DNA of 64,000 nt from JBLHOS01 sp047623825 (GTDB lineage: Bacteria; Pseudomonadota; Alphaproteobacteria; Rhodobacterales; Rhodobacteraceae), in contig JBLHOS010000002.1 of assembly GCA_047623825.1 (NCBI GenBank), positions 41,543 through 105,542 on the forward strand, written 5' to 3'. Of this stretch, positions 63,735 to 64,000 are shown piece by piece. Made by a program: the position numbers and the translations under genes. The notes beneath the pieces are model-generated. The model did no database searches. It was not told the origin of the DNA and saw only the letters and a program-made list of their open reading frames with translations. Each line of letters starts with the position of its first letter. Within the stretch, counting starts at the first letter, position 1.

Positions 63735-63896
63735 ATGGCAGGAACTGACGACGACATCGAAGAACCGCAAGCGGATGGACCTGAAGCTGAAGGCGACGAT
63801 CCAGCACAACCAAAAGGCCGTCGCCGTTCATTTGGAAAAGTTCGGCGCGAGCTGAGCGAAGACGAATTAGTTATTCCATCCCGGATGATCACATAG
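63735..63896 (+). CDS. Short acidic hypothetical protein, possibly truncated
   Basis: Fifty-three residues, too short for common ORF cut-offs: MAGTDDDIEEPQADGPEAEG at the start, then a basic patch KGRRRSFGKVRREL and SEDELVIPSRMIT. The KVRRELSEDEL stretch resembles the start of larger bacterial proteins, so this may be an N-terminal remnant cut by insertions. A CAGGTAA motif precedes the ATG. Confidence 0.4.
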   Translation: MAGTDDDIEEPQADGPEAEGDDPAQPKGRRRSFGKVRRELSEDELVIPSRMIT

Positions 63897-63920
63897 ACCC
63901 TCGGCGTTCTGCGTTTTTCA

Positions 63921-64000
63921 TGGCAAGATCGGTTCTGAGGGACATTCGGAGCGGGGTTCGGGCATGTTGATCCATCTTCACAAGCAGGCGACGACGACGC
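63921..64000 (+). mobile_element. Start of an IS481-type element, cut by window end
   Basis: From ATG 63964 the frame reads MLIHLHKQATTT and runs off the window. This matches the usual N-terminus of IS481-family transposases. The left end is probably near 63921 (TGGCAAGATCGGTTCTGAGG), but the target duplication cannot be checked here. Confidence 0.6.

Noticed and set aside
1..64000. CRISPR array, rRNA genes or replication origin
   Set aside because: No regularly spaced direct repeats, rRNA segments or iteron/DnaA-box clusters were noticed on reading the window.

Overview
This window is chromosomal DNA from an alphaproteobacterium of the Roseobacter group (Rhodobacteraceae). The evidence is the gene content and its combinations: a B12-dependent ribonucleotide reductase, PuuD-type urate oxidase, a GcvT-fused FAD oxidoreductase, Hint/RTX secreted protein, TRAP and Liv transporters, a BCCT carrier, and a hairpin-plus-CGGAGTATTT intergenic element. 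The genus cannot be fixed from the sequence alone.

Layout: 1-2037 is the 3' part of a secreted RTX/Hint protein. 2121-9194 is a leftward run: Mo-cofactor type nucleotidyltransferase, dimethylglycine-dehydrogenase-like enzyme, CorC-like CBS protein, XerD, a periplasmic hypothetical protein, and an unlisted 45-residue membrane microprotein that overlaps it. 9293-14328 holds housekeeping genes (aroK-aroB, gpt, fabI, pdxH, a double cold-shock-domain protein overlapping a DUF192 gene) and tRNA-Pro. 14624-18648 is nrdJ with an NrdR-box-like palindrome upstream and a terminator downstream. 18771-24275 is a leftward Liv-type ABC operon containing a small secreted Cys-containing protein. 24437-25540 is a soluble sugar (aldose) dehydrogenase.

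25545-34304 is the functional core. A TRAP transporter lies directly downstream of allantoicase, ureidoglycolate lyase and a PuuE-OHCU decarboxylase fusion, and opposite them are uraH and puuD. Together these genes cover urate -> 5-hydroxyisourate -> OHCU -> allantoin -> allantoate -> ureidoglycolate -> glyoxylate + urea. The TRAP system probably imports a purine-derived compound. 34309-46431 holds mixed metabolic genes: an M20 amidohydrolase, a pair of ureohydrolases, murI, argC, ccmE, a lysozyme-holin pair resembling gene-transfer-agent lysis genes, and an M20 peptidase.

46432-64000 is more accessory. It has a cupin protein, an RND pump with two adaptor proteins, a BCCT carrier, a stress/detoxification set (PfpI-like, CurA-like, GST), and a TetR-controlled AhpD-like/FrnE module with two operator palindromes. 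Between these are decayed regions containing IS3-, IS5- and IS481-type transposase remnants. The window ends just inside an IS481-type element.
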